From JBEBVQ01 sp964636205 (GTDB lineage: Bacteria; Bacteroidota; Bacteroidia; Chitinophagales; Chitinophagaceae): a stretch of 26,350 nucleotides of DNA. Shown here piece after piece: positions 16,108 through 24,514 of the stretch (positions within the stretch are counted from its first letter, which is position 1; every line of letters begins with the position of its first letter). The notes under the pieces are model-generated. The model did not search any database and was not told the origin of the DNA. It saw nothing but the letters and a program-made list of their open reading frames with translations. The stretch is from NCBI GenBank assembly GCA_964636205.1, contig CAZWPF010000037.1:1-26350 (forward strand). The letters are read 5' to 3'. The translations under genes and the position numbers were made by a program.

Positions 16108-16638
16108 TTAAAAGTTAAACCCTAATCTGCCCGCAATAAAACTATAATTTCCTCCGGTTACCATTGTAGATTCATATCTCAAACCCAGTTCCATAGCGCC
16201 AAACTGCACGCCGGCCGCAGGTGCAAAGGTGAATCCTGAAGTACTTGCTGAAATGTTTCTGCCAAGAAACGGAGAATATATACTCGTGGTGATGGATGAA
16301 TATCCTATTTCTCCCATTACAAATAGGTGTTTCAAGAAAATGTATTTATAACCTGCTTTCACGGGAAATAATGTTCCATAGTCGAGTGAAGCACCCGCAA
16401 TAGTTTTGGGGAACATTGCAAATCCGCCGGCAGTCAGGGTTGCAAAGCCGGGGCCAATATGATAGGAACCCCGCAATGTAAATCCTCCAATTCCGCCATA
16501 GGTATTGTTTAATACCCCGGTTGTGGGACCTCCTTCTAAACCGAACCCAAAGCTAAATTTTTTCGAAAGTTTCTGCGCATGTACATTGCCCGCCACACAC
16601 AGTGAAATCAAAAGCAATAAAGTCATAAAGTTTTTCAT
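16108..16638 (-). CDS. Outer-membrane beta-barrel protein, hypothetical
   Basis: A 176-residue protein with a signal peptide (MKNFMTLLLLISLCVAGNVH, then A-Q as the likely cleavage site) and alternating hydrophobic strands rich in Gly, Tyr and Phe, ending in Phe (GRLGFNF), as outer-membrane barrels do. Family assignment beyond that is not possible. Two ATGs are adjacent (16641 and 16638); a longer frame to 16716 is rejected because the promoter lies inside it. The promoter at 16656-16686 overlaps a palindrome, so the gene is probably regulated. It is last in a run of minus-strand genes but has its own promoter. Confidence 0.75.
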   Translation of the reverse strand: MKNFMTLLLLISLCVAGNVHAQKLSKKFSFGFGLEGGPTTGVLNNTYGGIGGFTLRGSYHIGPGFATLTAGGFAMFPKTIAGASLDYGTLFPVKAGYKYIFLKHLFVMGEIGYSSITTSIYSPFLGRNISASTSGFTFAPAAGVQFGAMELGLRYESTMVTGGNYSFIAGRLGFNF

Positions 16639-16655
16639 CATGTCGAATTTGAACA

Positions 16656-16686
16656 TAAAGGTAGTAGCATAGTCTACGTAACTCAA
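16656..16686 (-). promoter_or_regulatory. Promoter TTG-N20-TACCTTTA of the outer-membrane protein gene
   Basis: On the minus strand, TTG (16686-16684), a 20-base spacer, then TACCTTTA (16663-16656), one base off TAnnTTTG. The predicted transcript start is about 9-12 bases before the first ATG. Confidence 0.6.
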
Positions 16687-16704
16687 TACCACAAATGTGG
16701 TATT
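16685..16704. promoter_or_regulatory. Perfect 20-bp palindrome, candidate operator
   Basis: AATACCACA-AA-TGTGGTATT: 9-bp arms with a 2-base centre, overlapping two bases of the -33 TTG. This is a typical place for a dimeric repressor or a class II activator. The regulator is unknown. Confidence 0.6.
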
Positions 16705-16773
16705 TGTTTTCTGCACTAATATTTATGGATCAATAGATAAAATGAGTAATTACATCTTATTTGGAGCATGTGG

Positions 16774-18963
16774 CTATCGAATCAACAGTAAATCACCCTT
16801 CTGTTTAAAGGAGCGCTGTTTGCTTCCTGTGGTTGCCTCCATCATATACATGTAGGTGCCGACTTCAGCATCCATATTTTGAAGAGTGCCATCCCAACTT
16901 TCATAAGGGTCGGTGGTGGAGAAAACCATCTTACCCCACCGGTCGTAGATTCTTAAATTAAAATCCTTAACGGGACAATCAGCCGGGATCATTACCCGGA
17001 AGACATCATTTTTTCCATCCCTGTTTGGCGAAAATGCGTTCGGAATGAGGGGCTCACAAAAGCAAATTTGTCTGGTAATGCGAATTGTATCACTATGGAC
17101 ACAGCTGCCTGCTGTAATTGTAAAAAAATAACTTCCCGAATCCTGAACAACCAGATGAGGGGCAGTTGATCCATCATTCCACATCACTGCAACGTTGCTA
17201 TCGTTAGGAGCTCCGGAAGATAAATTCATAGAGATCGGGTCGTGCTGACAAAAGGAGTAATCTTTTGTTTCAATCATCTCCCATCGGGCTATTTGGATGT
17301 CGATGGTGTCTGACCGCTTGCATGTACCGGATTGAATTGAGGCAATGTATCTACCCGACGTTCGTACTGTTATAGAGCGGTTTGTCTGACCATTCTGCCA
17401 TAAATATTCCATACTATCCGCTGAGATGGTAAGGATTACCGAGTCGACATTGCAGAGTATAGAATCCGGCCCCATAATTTTAAATGCCGGAAGTTCAGCA
17501 GCAGAGATACGGAAACTGTCGGTGAATACTTCGCAAGCGTTACCATAGTGGACATAATATAATCCCTGTTCGTTTACCAAGCGATCGGGATTATTTGAAC
17601 CGTCATCCCAAATGTAAAATTGATAGCCTGCAGGGGCTGAAACTACGAATCCATCTTTAGGAAATTCGCAAAAGCTGGTGTCTAAAATCAGTTTTCGCAC
17701 AGTATCTAAATAGGATGCTTGCACAAAATCGTTACCTATACCTATATCTCCATATCCTTCCAATGTAATGACGCGTTGTACGAATTGGCATGCAATTCCA
17801 GGGAGATCAGGGAAATTGACAGCGTCCAAATACCTCGATACTACCGAATCCGTGTTCAATGCATATATTTTGTCATTTGGTGCAAGTCTTAGTTTGGAAT
17901 AGCCACACAAACCAATTCGCGTTTTGGAGGCGGCAATGGCCGTACGGGTGGGATTACTTATGTCAAACTGATACAGAAAAAGTGCATTGGCAGGGAATCC
18001 AATTTCCGGGATTCCTGAAATGTAAAGCATTCTACTATTGGGTGAGAACGCTATACCAAAATGGGTCGAACTGTTGCTAGTAAGTCCGGGCTGCAGACTA
18101 TCTATGAGGACAGGATTAGACACAGCGCCGGTGCATGCGTCAAAATCGTATAATTCCGCATAGTTCGCCCGTGAATAAACAACTCCTAATTTCGTGTTAT
18201 CGGGAGATATGGCCATTTGGCCAAAAGTCCACCACGAGTTGGCATAAGTCGGTGGGCTGGGGATAGCGATGTAGGGTTTGCTTCCGGAGATTCCGGCTGC
18301 AAATATCTGAGGAGTCGAACTAATGCCCCCGACCGTTATTTCCCATACTCTGAATTCGTTGGAGTAATTGGCATGTGCTATCAACCAAATGTTATTGCGC
18401 TTGCCTGGCACTGCGATAATAGTTTCAGTAAGTCCGGAATCGAGTTGTATCCATTTGGTTTGACTAACAAGGTCACCGAGGTTGTTGTTGAGTGACATGT
18501 CGACAATGCTATAAAACAACCGACCGTCGTAAGGTGGGGTGAAACGTTTTTGTTCCCAATTGGTAACTGCGAAGATGTAATATTTCCCGGGACTGTCGAT
18601 GACGGGTAATATTACAGAGCCCTGCGAACTGCTCGATATGATTGGCATTGTTGAGGATGGTGAAATGGGATTTCCATTGGGCATCGGTTGATGGGTTCGA
18701 TCCCACACCCGTTCGCCGCTGGTATAAAATAATAAGCGGCCGAATCTATCACAAACAGAGGCGCTCGATTCCCAGAGTCCACCTAAAGTAGAATGCGTTA
18801 TGGCAGTCCGTATGGGTACCGGACTGGCATTATTGAAATCCAATCCGGATCGATTACCAAAAACCCAGACTTTGTTTTCGTTTATATTGTACTGCGCTAC
18901 CGTAACCGTTGATGAGCTAACAGTAATAATGAGTAAAAGCCAAATAAAATTTACCAATCTCAT
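16774..18963 (-). CDS. T9SS type B sorting domain protein
   Basis: Secreted surface protein of 729 residues. A signal peptide ends near STVTVAQ. An N-terminal domain opening with KVWVFGNRSGLDFN resembles the repeat-type fold common in Bacteroidota T9SS cargo (about 20-410, probably a beta-propeller). Two Ig-like modules follow (about 475-640; MEYLWQNGQTNRSI and VAVMWNDGSTAP), then the type B/CHU_C sorting domain with IPNAFSPNRDGKNDVF, IYDRWGKMVF and a final KQKGDLLLIR. It shares the C-terminal architecture of the first gene in the window. I chose ATG 18963; a frame start at 19002 lies inside a hairpin loop and lacks a signal peptide at its N-terminus. Function unknown. Confidence 0.88.
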   Translation of the reverse strand: MRLVNFIWLLLIITVSSSTVTVAQYNINENKVWVFGNRSGLDFNNASPVPIRTAITHSTLGGLWESSASVCDRFGRLLFYTSGERVWDRTHQPMPNGNPISPSSTMPIISSSSQGSVILPVIDSPGKYYIFAVTNWEQKRFTPPYDGRLFYSIVDMSLNNNLGDLVSQTKWIQLDSGLTETIIAVPGKRNNIWLIAHANYSNEFRVWEITVGGISSTPQIFAAGISGSKPYIAIPSPPTYANSWWTFGQMAISPDNTKLGVVYSRANYAELYDFDACTGAVSNPVLIDSLQPGLTSNSSTHFGIAFSPNSRMLYISGIPEIGFPANALFLYQFDISNPTRTAIAASKTRIGLCGYSKLRLAPNDKIYALNTDSVVSRYLDAVNFPDLPGIACQFVQRVITLEGYGDIGIGNDFVQASYLDTVRKLILDTSFCEFPKDGFVVSAPAGYQFYIWDDGSNNPDRLVNEQGLYYVHYGNACEVFTDSFRISAAELPAFKIMGPDSILCNVDSVILTISADSMEYLWQNGQTNRSITVRTSGRYIASIQSGTCKRSDTIDIQIARWEMIETKDYSFCQHDPISMNLSSGAPNDSNVAVMWNDGSTAPHLVVQDSGSYFFTITAGSCVHSDTIRITRQICFCEPLIPNAFSPNRDGKNDVFRVMIPADCPVKDFNLRIYDRWGKMVFSTTDPYESWDGTLQNMDAEVGTYMYMMEATTGSKQRSFKQKGDLLLIR

Positions 18964-18984
18964 TGTCCAAGGTCGATAAGATGA

Positions 18985-19015
18985 CAACCCGATTTCGTTC
19001 ATTGAAATCGGGTTG
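18985..19015 (-). terminator. 12-bp perfect hairpin between the two T9SS genes
   Basis: CAACCCGATTTC and GAAATCGGGTTG around a 7-base loop, 13 bases after the stop of the T9SS type A gene on the minus strand. No T run follows, so it may be a weak terminator or an mRNA 3'-end stabiliser rather than a classic intrinsic terminator. Confidence 0.6.
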
Positions 19016-19028
19016 CTGAGATGAAGAG

Positions 19029-20462
19029 TTAATGTATCACTTGAATCTTATGGATCATAGATGTCGAACCATATTGTACTCGTAAAAAGTATAAACCCGG
19101 TGCCCATTCTGAAGTTTCGATTACTTCAGGCTGACGTGAAATTTCCCCTTGTCGCAGCAGCAATCCCTGCATGTTTACAATGGAATATTGTATAGGATCG
19201 TTGGATTTATAGTTGGCAATACGGATAAAATTATCGGCCGGATTAGGATACACGGAATATGACTTGTCTACCTCAGAAAAGTATATTCCCGCAACATCTC
19301 CAACGATAATAGTTTCGGAAAGTATTTTTTCACCACATCCGTTTTCAATTGTCAGAGTCACTGTATATTGTCCTGATGCATTATAGCTATGTGAGGTTTG
19401 CTTTCCGATAGATGTGTTTCCGTCGCCGAAATTCCATTTATAAACAAATGCATCCTGGGGATTGGCGACATCGAATTCATAGTTTGTTCCGCCAATTGAG
19501 TTAATTATAATGCTGTCGGCATCAGGATTTTTATCTACAACTTGTACTTGAAACCGAAGCGTATCATTGTAAGCTAATTCGTCGCCGGTCATCATTAATA
19601 CTGCTTCAAAATCGTAGGTGCCGGTTTGGGAAAGATCAATCCCCGAGAAACTAACCGTTTCTGAGTTTCCCATCGCTATCGGATTTGTCAATGTGTATGA
19701 GCGAGCTCCGGTTGAGGGGCCGGTATATGTAAAGTCGAGTAAAATATCCTTTGCCAACATTAACGCGGTGTTGGCAACTACGACTTCAATTTCTGCGTTG
19801 TTGTCAGCACAAATCGAACCATCCATACCAGTCATGGAAAGCACAGCAGCGTCTAGTAGCTTGGCTCCTTTTTTTCGGACAGATACGTCGTCTATACTGA
19901 TGTTTATCCCCTGCGTGAGTGCATCATCTGCTTTGCCATAAAATCCAAAATAATATACACCTGAAACCGAGGGCGTAATATCAGTTTCGAAATCGATGAA
20001 ACTTGGTTGGGAAACGGCATTATTATTGAGTAATGGTTGATTGGCCAACATCGAATCCAATGACTTGTCTCTTGCCATATAGATATGGAACGTGGGGTGT
20101 TCTCTTCTTCCGTTACTGATCCACAAACACCGGAAAGTATAGGTCGTGTCTTTATCTAGACGGATGCCCTCGCTGAAATACCACCCTTCGTTAACGTCAT
20201 TTGGCCGCATGCGTTGAAACCTTAAGTGAATATTATCAGCCCCTGTGGTTTTCTCTAACATCCAGTTGAGACCATCCCCATCAATGTCTAAAGTGTCATG
20301 ACACGGCGGCAAATCCGGCGGGGTGTAACTTTCAAATGTTTCAAGATAAGGAACCGGTCGGGGTGGACAAGCCTGACCAAATGAGTCAAAAGATGCACTC
20401 AGAAAAGTGCACGACGCGACAATGAAGGCGGTTTTCTGAAATGAAAATAAGTTTAGGCTCAT
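19029..20462 (-). CDS. T9SS type A sorting domain protein with PKD domain
   Basis: Secreted protein of 477 residues. A signal peptide (about 1-29, ending SFDSFGQ) precedes an N-terminal jelly-roll-like domain (PYLETFESYTPP, ending in ISIDDVSVRK), which is like the MAM/carbohydrate-binding-type domains seen before T9SS tails. Next come a CARDB-like domain (about 210-310), a PKD domain with YKWNFGDGNTS and SHSYNASGQYTVTLTI (about 325-385), and the type A sorting domain beginning SYSVYPNPADNFIRI and ending in SMIHKIQVIH. I chose ATG 20462 rather than TTG 20480 because it directly precedes the signal peptide. No catalytic motif was seen, so binding or adhesion is the likelier role. Confidence 0.87.
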   Translation of the reverse strand: MSLNLFSFQKTAFIVASCTFLSASFDSFGQACPPRPVPYLETFESYTPPDLPPCHDTLDIDGDGLNWMLEKTTGADNIHLRFQRMRPNDVNEGWYFSEGIRLDKDTTYTFRCLWISNGRREHPTFHIYMARDKSLDSMLANQPLLNNNAVSQPSFIDFETDITPSVSGVYYFGFYGKADDALTQGINISIDDVSVRKKGAKLLDAAVLSMTGMDGSICADNNAEIEVVVANTALMLAKDILLDFTYTGPSTGARSYTLTNPIAMGNSETVSFSGIDLSQTGTYDFEAVLMMTGDELAYNDTLRFQVQVVDKNPDADSIIINSIGGTNYEFDVANPQDAFVYKWNFGDGNTSIGKQTSHSYNASGQYTVTLTIENGCGEKILSETIIVGDVAGIYFSEVDKSYSVYPNPADNFIRIANYKSNDPIQYSIVNMQGLLLRQGEISRQPEVIETSEWAPGLYFLRVQYGSTSMIHKIQVIH

Positions 20463-20499
20463 AACATTAGTTTTGAGCAAATTATTAATGTACTTTCGA

Positions 20500-20530
20500 T
20501 TAAAATAGAGTACTTTTACTCAAGTAACAA
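20500..20530 (-). promoter_or_regulatory. Weak candidate promoter of the T9SS type A gene
   Basis: Minus strand: TTG (20530-20528), 20 bases, TATTTTAA (20507-20500), two mismatches to TAnnTTTG. Two 5-bp palindromes (GAGTA/TACTC and AGTAA/TTACT) lie between and beside the elements. Confidence 0.25.
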
Positions 20531-20561
20531 TTACTAAAATGTCTTGGATATTGTCCCTGGT

Positions 20562-21368
20562 TTAGGGAATATTTAGTTTTTGACCCGGATAGATGGTTGA
20601 ATTTCTCAGATTGTTTATTCGCATAAGTTGTTCTACCGGTATCCCGTATTTCTGAGAAATTCGATAGAGCGTATCGCCCTGTTCAACGGTATGGTATCGG
20701 CCATTAGAGGGAGTGGAGCCCGACTTTGATTTTGTCGTGGGACTGTTATTTTGATGTGATTTTGCTATTTGTTTTCTTTTTCCTCTCCGATCGTATTTAT
20801 GTAAATCATAGCGCTCGATCAGATTGATGAGCATTTGTGGATAATTCGGGTCTGTGGCGTAGCCGCATTTCTTCAGACCATGTGCCCAGCCTTTATAATC
20901 GGTGCTTTTAAGTTTGAAAAGAGCTTGGTATCTCGGCCGCTTTAAGAATTCTGTATGATCGTAAAATGATGACTCCGGATCCTTATAGACCCGAAAACAA
21001 TCGTTGCGCTTATCATCATCTTTATAATACTTTTTCCCCTTCCAATCGGGTGTGCATTTTATGCCGAAATGATTATTGGCAAACCTGGCTAATGAACTGT
21101 TCCCGTTCGCTGATTCCAGCATCGCCTGAGCCAACGTAATGCTCGCAGGTATGCCATCTGATTTCATCTTTTTAACGGCTATCTTACTAAAACGATCGAT
21201 GTATTCTTCTGCAGTATAGATTGGATAGTTACCTCCGCTCCGCCGGTCAGCTTTTCGTTCAACCTTTTTATTGTTCTTACTGACGACCCGATCAGGTGTA
21301 CTACATGAAACTGCGAGCCCACAGAATGTGGTTAAGCAAAAGACCCATATTGAAATTATTCTTTTCAA
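20562..21368 (-). CDS. Glucosaminidase (GH73) with C-terminal LysM, probable lipoprotein
   Basis: Peptidoglycan hydrolase of 268 residues. A signal segment ends in AVSC (C22), a plausible lipobox. The GH73 N-acetylglucosaminidase domain spans about 52-190: ITLAQAMLESANGNSSLA carries the catalytic E85, then NNHFGIKC, and later the GYATDPNYPQMLINLIE pattern typical of FlgJ/LytG-like enzymes. A basic Ser/Thr-rich linker leads to one LysM domain (about 225-268, HTVEQGDTLYRISQKYGIP to YPGQKLNIP). The start is TTG at 21368, because the frame closes with a stop 15 bases upstream and no ATG precedes the signal peptide. A perfect -7 box lies just upstream. Confidence 0.9.
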   Translation of the reverse strand: MKRIISIWVFCLTTFCGLAVSCSTPDRVVSKNNKKVERKADRRSGGNYPIYTAEEYIDRFSKIAVKKMKSDGIPASITLAQAMLESANGNSSLARFANNHFGIKCTPDWKGKKYYKDDDKRNDCFRVYKDPESSFYDHTEFLKRPRYQALFKLKSTDYKGWAHGLKKCGYATDPNYPQMLINLIERYDLHKYDRRGKRKQIAKSHQNNSPTTKSKSGSTPSNGRYHTVEQGDTLYRISQKYGIPVEQLMRINNLRNSTIYPGQKLNIP

Positions 21369-21389
21369 GTAGGAATAGCTGGACTATAA

Positions 21390-21397
21390 CAAATTTA
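21390..21397 (-). promoter_or_regulatory. -7 box (TAAATTTG) of the glucosaminidase gene
   Basis: Exact TAnnTTTG on the minus strand, 21 bases before the TTG start. No TTG at the -33 distance. It overlaps the intergenic space after the TraB/GumN stop, so this gene can be transcribed separately. Confidence 0.42.
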
Positions 21398-21415
21398 AAA
21401 TATTTCGATGAAGTT

Positions 21416-22297
21416 TTATTTGACAGGCGTTACTTCGTAACCCGCTTGTCGGAGCAGGTTAATCAGTCCTTTTTCCCCACCTAAATGACCGGCGCCGACG
21501 GCGATAAACCCTGATTTTGAAGAAGAGATTTTATCAATTGCCGGAATCCATAGTTCATTCCGATCGTCAACGAATTGAGTGGTAAATCCCTCCATTTGTC
21601 CGGAAGTATCGATCATAGTTCGCAGAGCGAAGATATCCTGGCTTTTGAAATAATTCAGTAAAGCATCGTATTCATCCCATTTGGAACTAGGATCATCTAC
21701 AACTTCCATAATATAGGCGGCGATGCTATCTGGTAGAAAACTGTCAATTAATTTCAGCTGATCGGCCGCCGTTTCCAGTCCGACGATTTCCTTTTGCTGA
21801 CCTATTGCCATATCCATGATTTTTTCTTCATAAGAAACGGGAGTATCGCAGGCCATTCCCTGGTTCATAAATAATGATTGTAGGGCAAATGGTTTGAGTC
21901 TTTGGAACAACTCCACGTTACTTTTCAGACTGTCTGACACATATTTGCTGAGTCGACTGTATTGTTCGGGAGTAAAATAGTCTGACAGATTTTTGCCGCT
22001 GTTGTCAATGAGACCCATTGATATTTGCATCATCAGACTCGGGTCATCCATATCCAGTTCAAAGCAGACCACATCACTTTCATCCAGGGCATGCTTCATT
22101 GCGGGAGTCCAGATGAAATCTTCTTTACAAATTATGTGAATTGTACCCAGTACCCATGAACGTTGATGACCCGGTTTATCAATTTGCCAGAGCAGCGATT
22201 TTTCATTTTCTGAACCGGATTCTCCTTTTCTGAAATTTGCTTTACAAGTAAAATGAAACAGGCCTGTTAATAACAGCGCTATCAAAGGTATTTTCAT
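21416..22297 (-). CDS. TraB/GumN family protein
   Basis: Protein of 293 residues with an N-terminal hydrophobic signal (about 1-18, LFHFTC; the Cys suggests a lipoprotein, but the lipobox is poor). Family hallmarks are visible: SWVLGTIHI, a conserved Glu/Asp cluster (CFELDMDDP), EIVGLETAADQL, and the C-terminal FIAVGAGHLGGEKGL. These GxxH and GxxE motifs relate TraB/GumN proteins to the Tiki metalloprotease fold, so metal-dependent peptidase activity is possible but unproven for bacterial members. ATG 22297 is preferred to TTG 22309 because it opens the signal sequence. It lies between a ZIP transporter and a cell-wall hydrolase, which says little about its job. Confidence 0.87.
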   Translation of the reverse strand: MKIPLIALLLTGLFHFTCKANFRKGESGSENEKSLLWQIDKPGHQRSWVLGTIHIICKEDFIWTPAMKHALDESDVVCFELDMDDPSLMMQISMGLIDNSGKNLSDYFTPEQYSRLSKYVSDSLKSNVELFQRLKPFALQSLFMNQGMACDTPVSYEEKIMDMAIGQQKEIVGLETAADQLKLIDSFLPDSIAAYIMEVVDDPSSKWDEYDALLNYFKSQDIFALRTMIDTSGQMEGFTTQFVDDRNELWIPAIDKISSSKSGFIAVGAGHLGGEKGLINLLRQAGYEVTPVK

Positions 22298-22358
22298 GAT
22301 TAAAGTCAATATGTCCTAAGGTACTTAAAATAACTGACCCTTGAAAATAAACCGTCTA

Positions 22359-23084
22359 CTATTCGAACGCCATAGTTAATAACGCCATGACTACACCTAG
22401 AAGCATGGCAACTACTTTGGCCTTGCTGAGCATATGCTGGCGGGTGCCGCTTTCGAAAAAGATGGTAGTTGAAATATGTATAAAGGCTCCTGCAACAATC
22501 GGTAAAAGAATACTCGCTGTGTGCGACATCACTACAAACTCTTGTTCTAATACAAAAGCTATTACAGCTGCTAGTGGAGTGATGGCCGAGAAGATGGCCA
22601 ATGTGACCCAGGCTGCCTTTCTCGATTTTCCTACGAGCACCAAAGAACTTACCAACATGGCTTCAGGGAGCTTGTGAACCGCTACTGCTAAAAACAGGGC
22701 AGGAGTGGTGCGCCCCATGCTATATTCAAAACCAAGTGGCAGACCTTCCATTAAAGCGTGAACGCTCAGTCCGACCAGTACCGGACTTAAGGGTATCGAA
22801 TGCCCATTTGGATGCACATGCATATGACCATGCTCCGCTCCATGAGTGAATTTTTGAAGCAATAACTGGAAAAAAAAGCCGCCTAACACAAAAATGCCGG
22901 CTTCGTGATGGAGTTTTTCAAAAGCTTCCGGTAATAAATGCAGGATTGTAATTCCTAAAAGAAAGGAACCGGAGAATGCTAATAAATAATGCAATCTGTC
23001 TTGGTTGACCCACTTAATCCATAATGGTATACTACCGGCTAATATAGTCACCAATAGTAATAACAGGCTGTACCAAATGTGCAT
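22359..23084 (-). CDS. ZIP family metal transporter
   Basis: Inner-membrane divalent metal (zinc, possibly iron or manganese) importer, 241 residues, about eight transmembrane segments. The metal-binding signatures of ZIP helices 4 and 5 are both present: HALMEGLPLG and AVHKLPEAMLV. A His-rich cytoplasmic loop, HGAEHGHMHVHPNGHS, separates helices 3 and 4. The start at ATG 23084 is decided by a perfect -7 box at 23119-23112, which lies between it and a longer possible start at 23126. No metalloregulator gene is adjacent. It is divergent from purM. Confidence 0.92.
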   Translation of the reverse strand: MHIWYSLLLLLVTILAGSIPLWIKWVNQDRLHYLLAFSGSFLLGITILHLLPEAFEKLHHEAGIFVLGGFFFQLLLQKFTHGAEHGHMHVHPNGHSIPLSPVLVGLSVHALMEGLPLGFEYSMGRTTPALFLAVAVHKLPEAMLVSSLVLVGKSRKAAWVTLAIFSAITPLAAVIAFVLEQEFVVMSHTASILLPIVAGAFIHISTTIFFESGTRQHMLSKAKVVAMLLGVVMALLTMAFE

Positions 23085-23111
23085 TTTTCGTTGTTTGAAA
23101 AGGAGAAGAGA

Positions 23112-23119
23112 CAAAATTA
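23112..23119 (-). promoter_or_regulatory. -7 box (TAATTTTG) of the ZIP transporter gene
   Basis: Exact TAnnTTTG on the minus strand, 27 bases before ATG 23084. It argues against the longer frame that begins at 23126. No clear -33 TTG. Confidence 0.48.
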
Positions 23120-23235
23120 AACCCATTTTCCCGAATTATCGTAATAATGTTGCATTTAGATGCAGTTATTTTCCGGATCGGTATTATTGGTTGACAAGGG
23201 TGGGGAAGGGGGCTGTAGCCCTGATTAATTTATGT

Positions 23236-23243
23236 TATTTTTG
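23236..23243 (+). promoter_or_regulatory. -7 box (TATTTTTG) of purM
   Basis: Exact TAnnTTTG, 27 bases before the purM ATG and 116 bases from the divergent ZIP box. The -33 position has only CTG/TGT. No palindromic operator is obvious between the two promoters. Confidence 0.48.
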
Positions 23244-23270
23244 CGGCTTCATTGTTTATCCGAGATTTTC

Positions 23271-24440
23271 ATGACAGACCAAAATCGATATAATCTTCGT
23301 GGTGTTTCCGCGCAGAAGGAAGACGTGCATCGCGCAGTAGCGCAGTTGGATAAGGGTATTTATCCGAATGCTTTTTGTAAAATCTACCCCGATTTTTGGG
23401 GAGGTGATCAGGATTGGTGCAATTTGATGCATGCAGATGGAGCCGGAACCAAATCGGTATTGGCCTATCTCTATTGGAAGGAAACCGGAGATATGTCGGT
23501 TTGGGAAGGCATCGCTATTGATGCAATTGTGATGAATATAGATGATTTGTTATGTGTCGGTGCAACCGGTCCTTTTACATACTCATCCACAATTGGCAGA
23601 AATAAGAATTTGATTCCCGGTGATGTAATTGCTACGCTGATCAACGGCACTCAGGCATATTTCGACCGGATGAAGGAGTTTGGACTGGATATACATTTTT
23701 TGGGAGGAGAGACAGCCGATGTGGGGGATGTAGTGCGGACGATAATTGTAGATGGCACAATGGCTTGTCGAATGCCGCGTAAAAAATTGGTTACTACTGA
23801 GAAAATGCAGCCCGGCGATGTGGTTGTATCGCTGGCTAGCTATGGTCGTGCTACTTATGAAGATAGCTATAACAGTGGTATGGGTAGTAATGGCCTGACC
23901 AGTGCCCGCCATGAATTGTTAGCTAAGAAGTATGCAAAGCTGTATCCGGAGAGCGTGGATCCAAATTTGCCCGATGAGGTAGTCTATAATGGTAAATACG
24001 ATTTGCTGGATGCAACAGAGACCGGGTTGGATGTGGGCAAGATGATTTTGTCGCCAACACGCACCTATGCTCCCGTTGTGGTTAAAATATTGGATCAATT
24101 CTTTGATCAGATACATGGTATTATTCACTGCAGCGGTGGAGGGCAAAGCAAGGTGCTCCATTATTTGCCGGCTCCACTCCGAGTGGTTAAGAACAATTTA
24201 TTACCTGTTCCTCCGTTATTCCGTATGATACAAGAAGCTGCCGGCACCGACTGGAAGGAAATGTATCAGGTATTTAATATGGGTCAGCGCCTAGAATTGT
24301 TTACAGACAGACAGACAGCGGAGCAAATTGTGGAAATAGCTGCGCAGTTCCATATTGATGCTCAAATCTCCGGATATGTAGAAGCAGCAGAGAAAAAGGA
24401 AGTGATTATCGAAAGTCCGTACGGAACTTTTACATACTAG
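23271..24440 (+). CDS. purM: Phosphoribosylformylglycinamidine cyclo-ligase (AIR synthase)
   Basis: ATP-dependent ring closure of FGAM to AIR in purine synthesis. The 389-residue length is above the roughly 345 of E. coli but usual for Bacteroidota. PurM motifs are in order: ADGAGTK (about residues 57-63), NIDDLLCVGA, the Gly-rich FLGGETADVGD, SNGLTSARHELL, LSPTRTYAP, CSGGGQSK, and MYQVFNMGQRLELF. Extra length is spread through insertions such as YPESVDPNLPDE. ATG 23271 is chosen because it opens the conserved MTDQNRYNLRGV and because the -7 box lies inside the longer frame from 23232. It stands alone, without other pur genes. Confidence 0.92.
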   Translation: MTDQNRYNLRGVSAQKEDVHRAVAQLDKGIYPNAFCKIYPDFWGGDQDWCNLMHADGAGTKSVLAYLYWKETGDMSVWEGIAIDAIVMNIDDLLCVGATGPFTYSSTIGRNKNLIPGDVIATLINGTQAYFDRMKEFGLDIHFLGGETADVGDVVRTIIVDGTMACRMPRKKLVTTEKMQPGDVVVSLASYGRATYEDSYNSGMGSNGLTSARHELLAKKYAKLYPESVDPNLPDEVVYNGKYDLLDATETGLDVGKMILSPTRTYAPVVVKILDQFFDQIHGIIHCSGGGQSKVLHYLPAPLRVVKNNLLPVPPLFRMIQEAAGTDWKEMYQVFNMGQRLELFTDRQTAEQIVEIAAQFHIDAQISGYVEAAEKKEVIIESPYGTFTY

Positions 24441-24514
24441 TAGTCAATTTGATGGGGGTAGAAGCCTGCCGGTTTCGTCTTAATTAAAATCATCACAAAG
24501 AAAAACCTTTGAAT

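Noticed and set aside
18964..19002. Upstream start for the T9SS type B protein
   Set aside because: The ATG lies in the loop of a 12-bp hairpin and would put 13 extra residues before a normal signal peptide.
24504..24511. AACCTTTG as a -7 box for the outer-membrane protein gene
   Set aside because: First base mismatched, only three bases from the ATG and no -33 partner.
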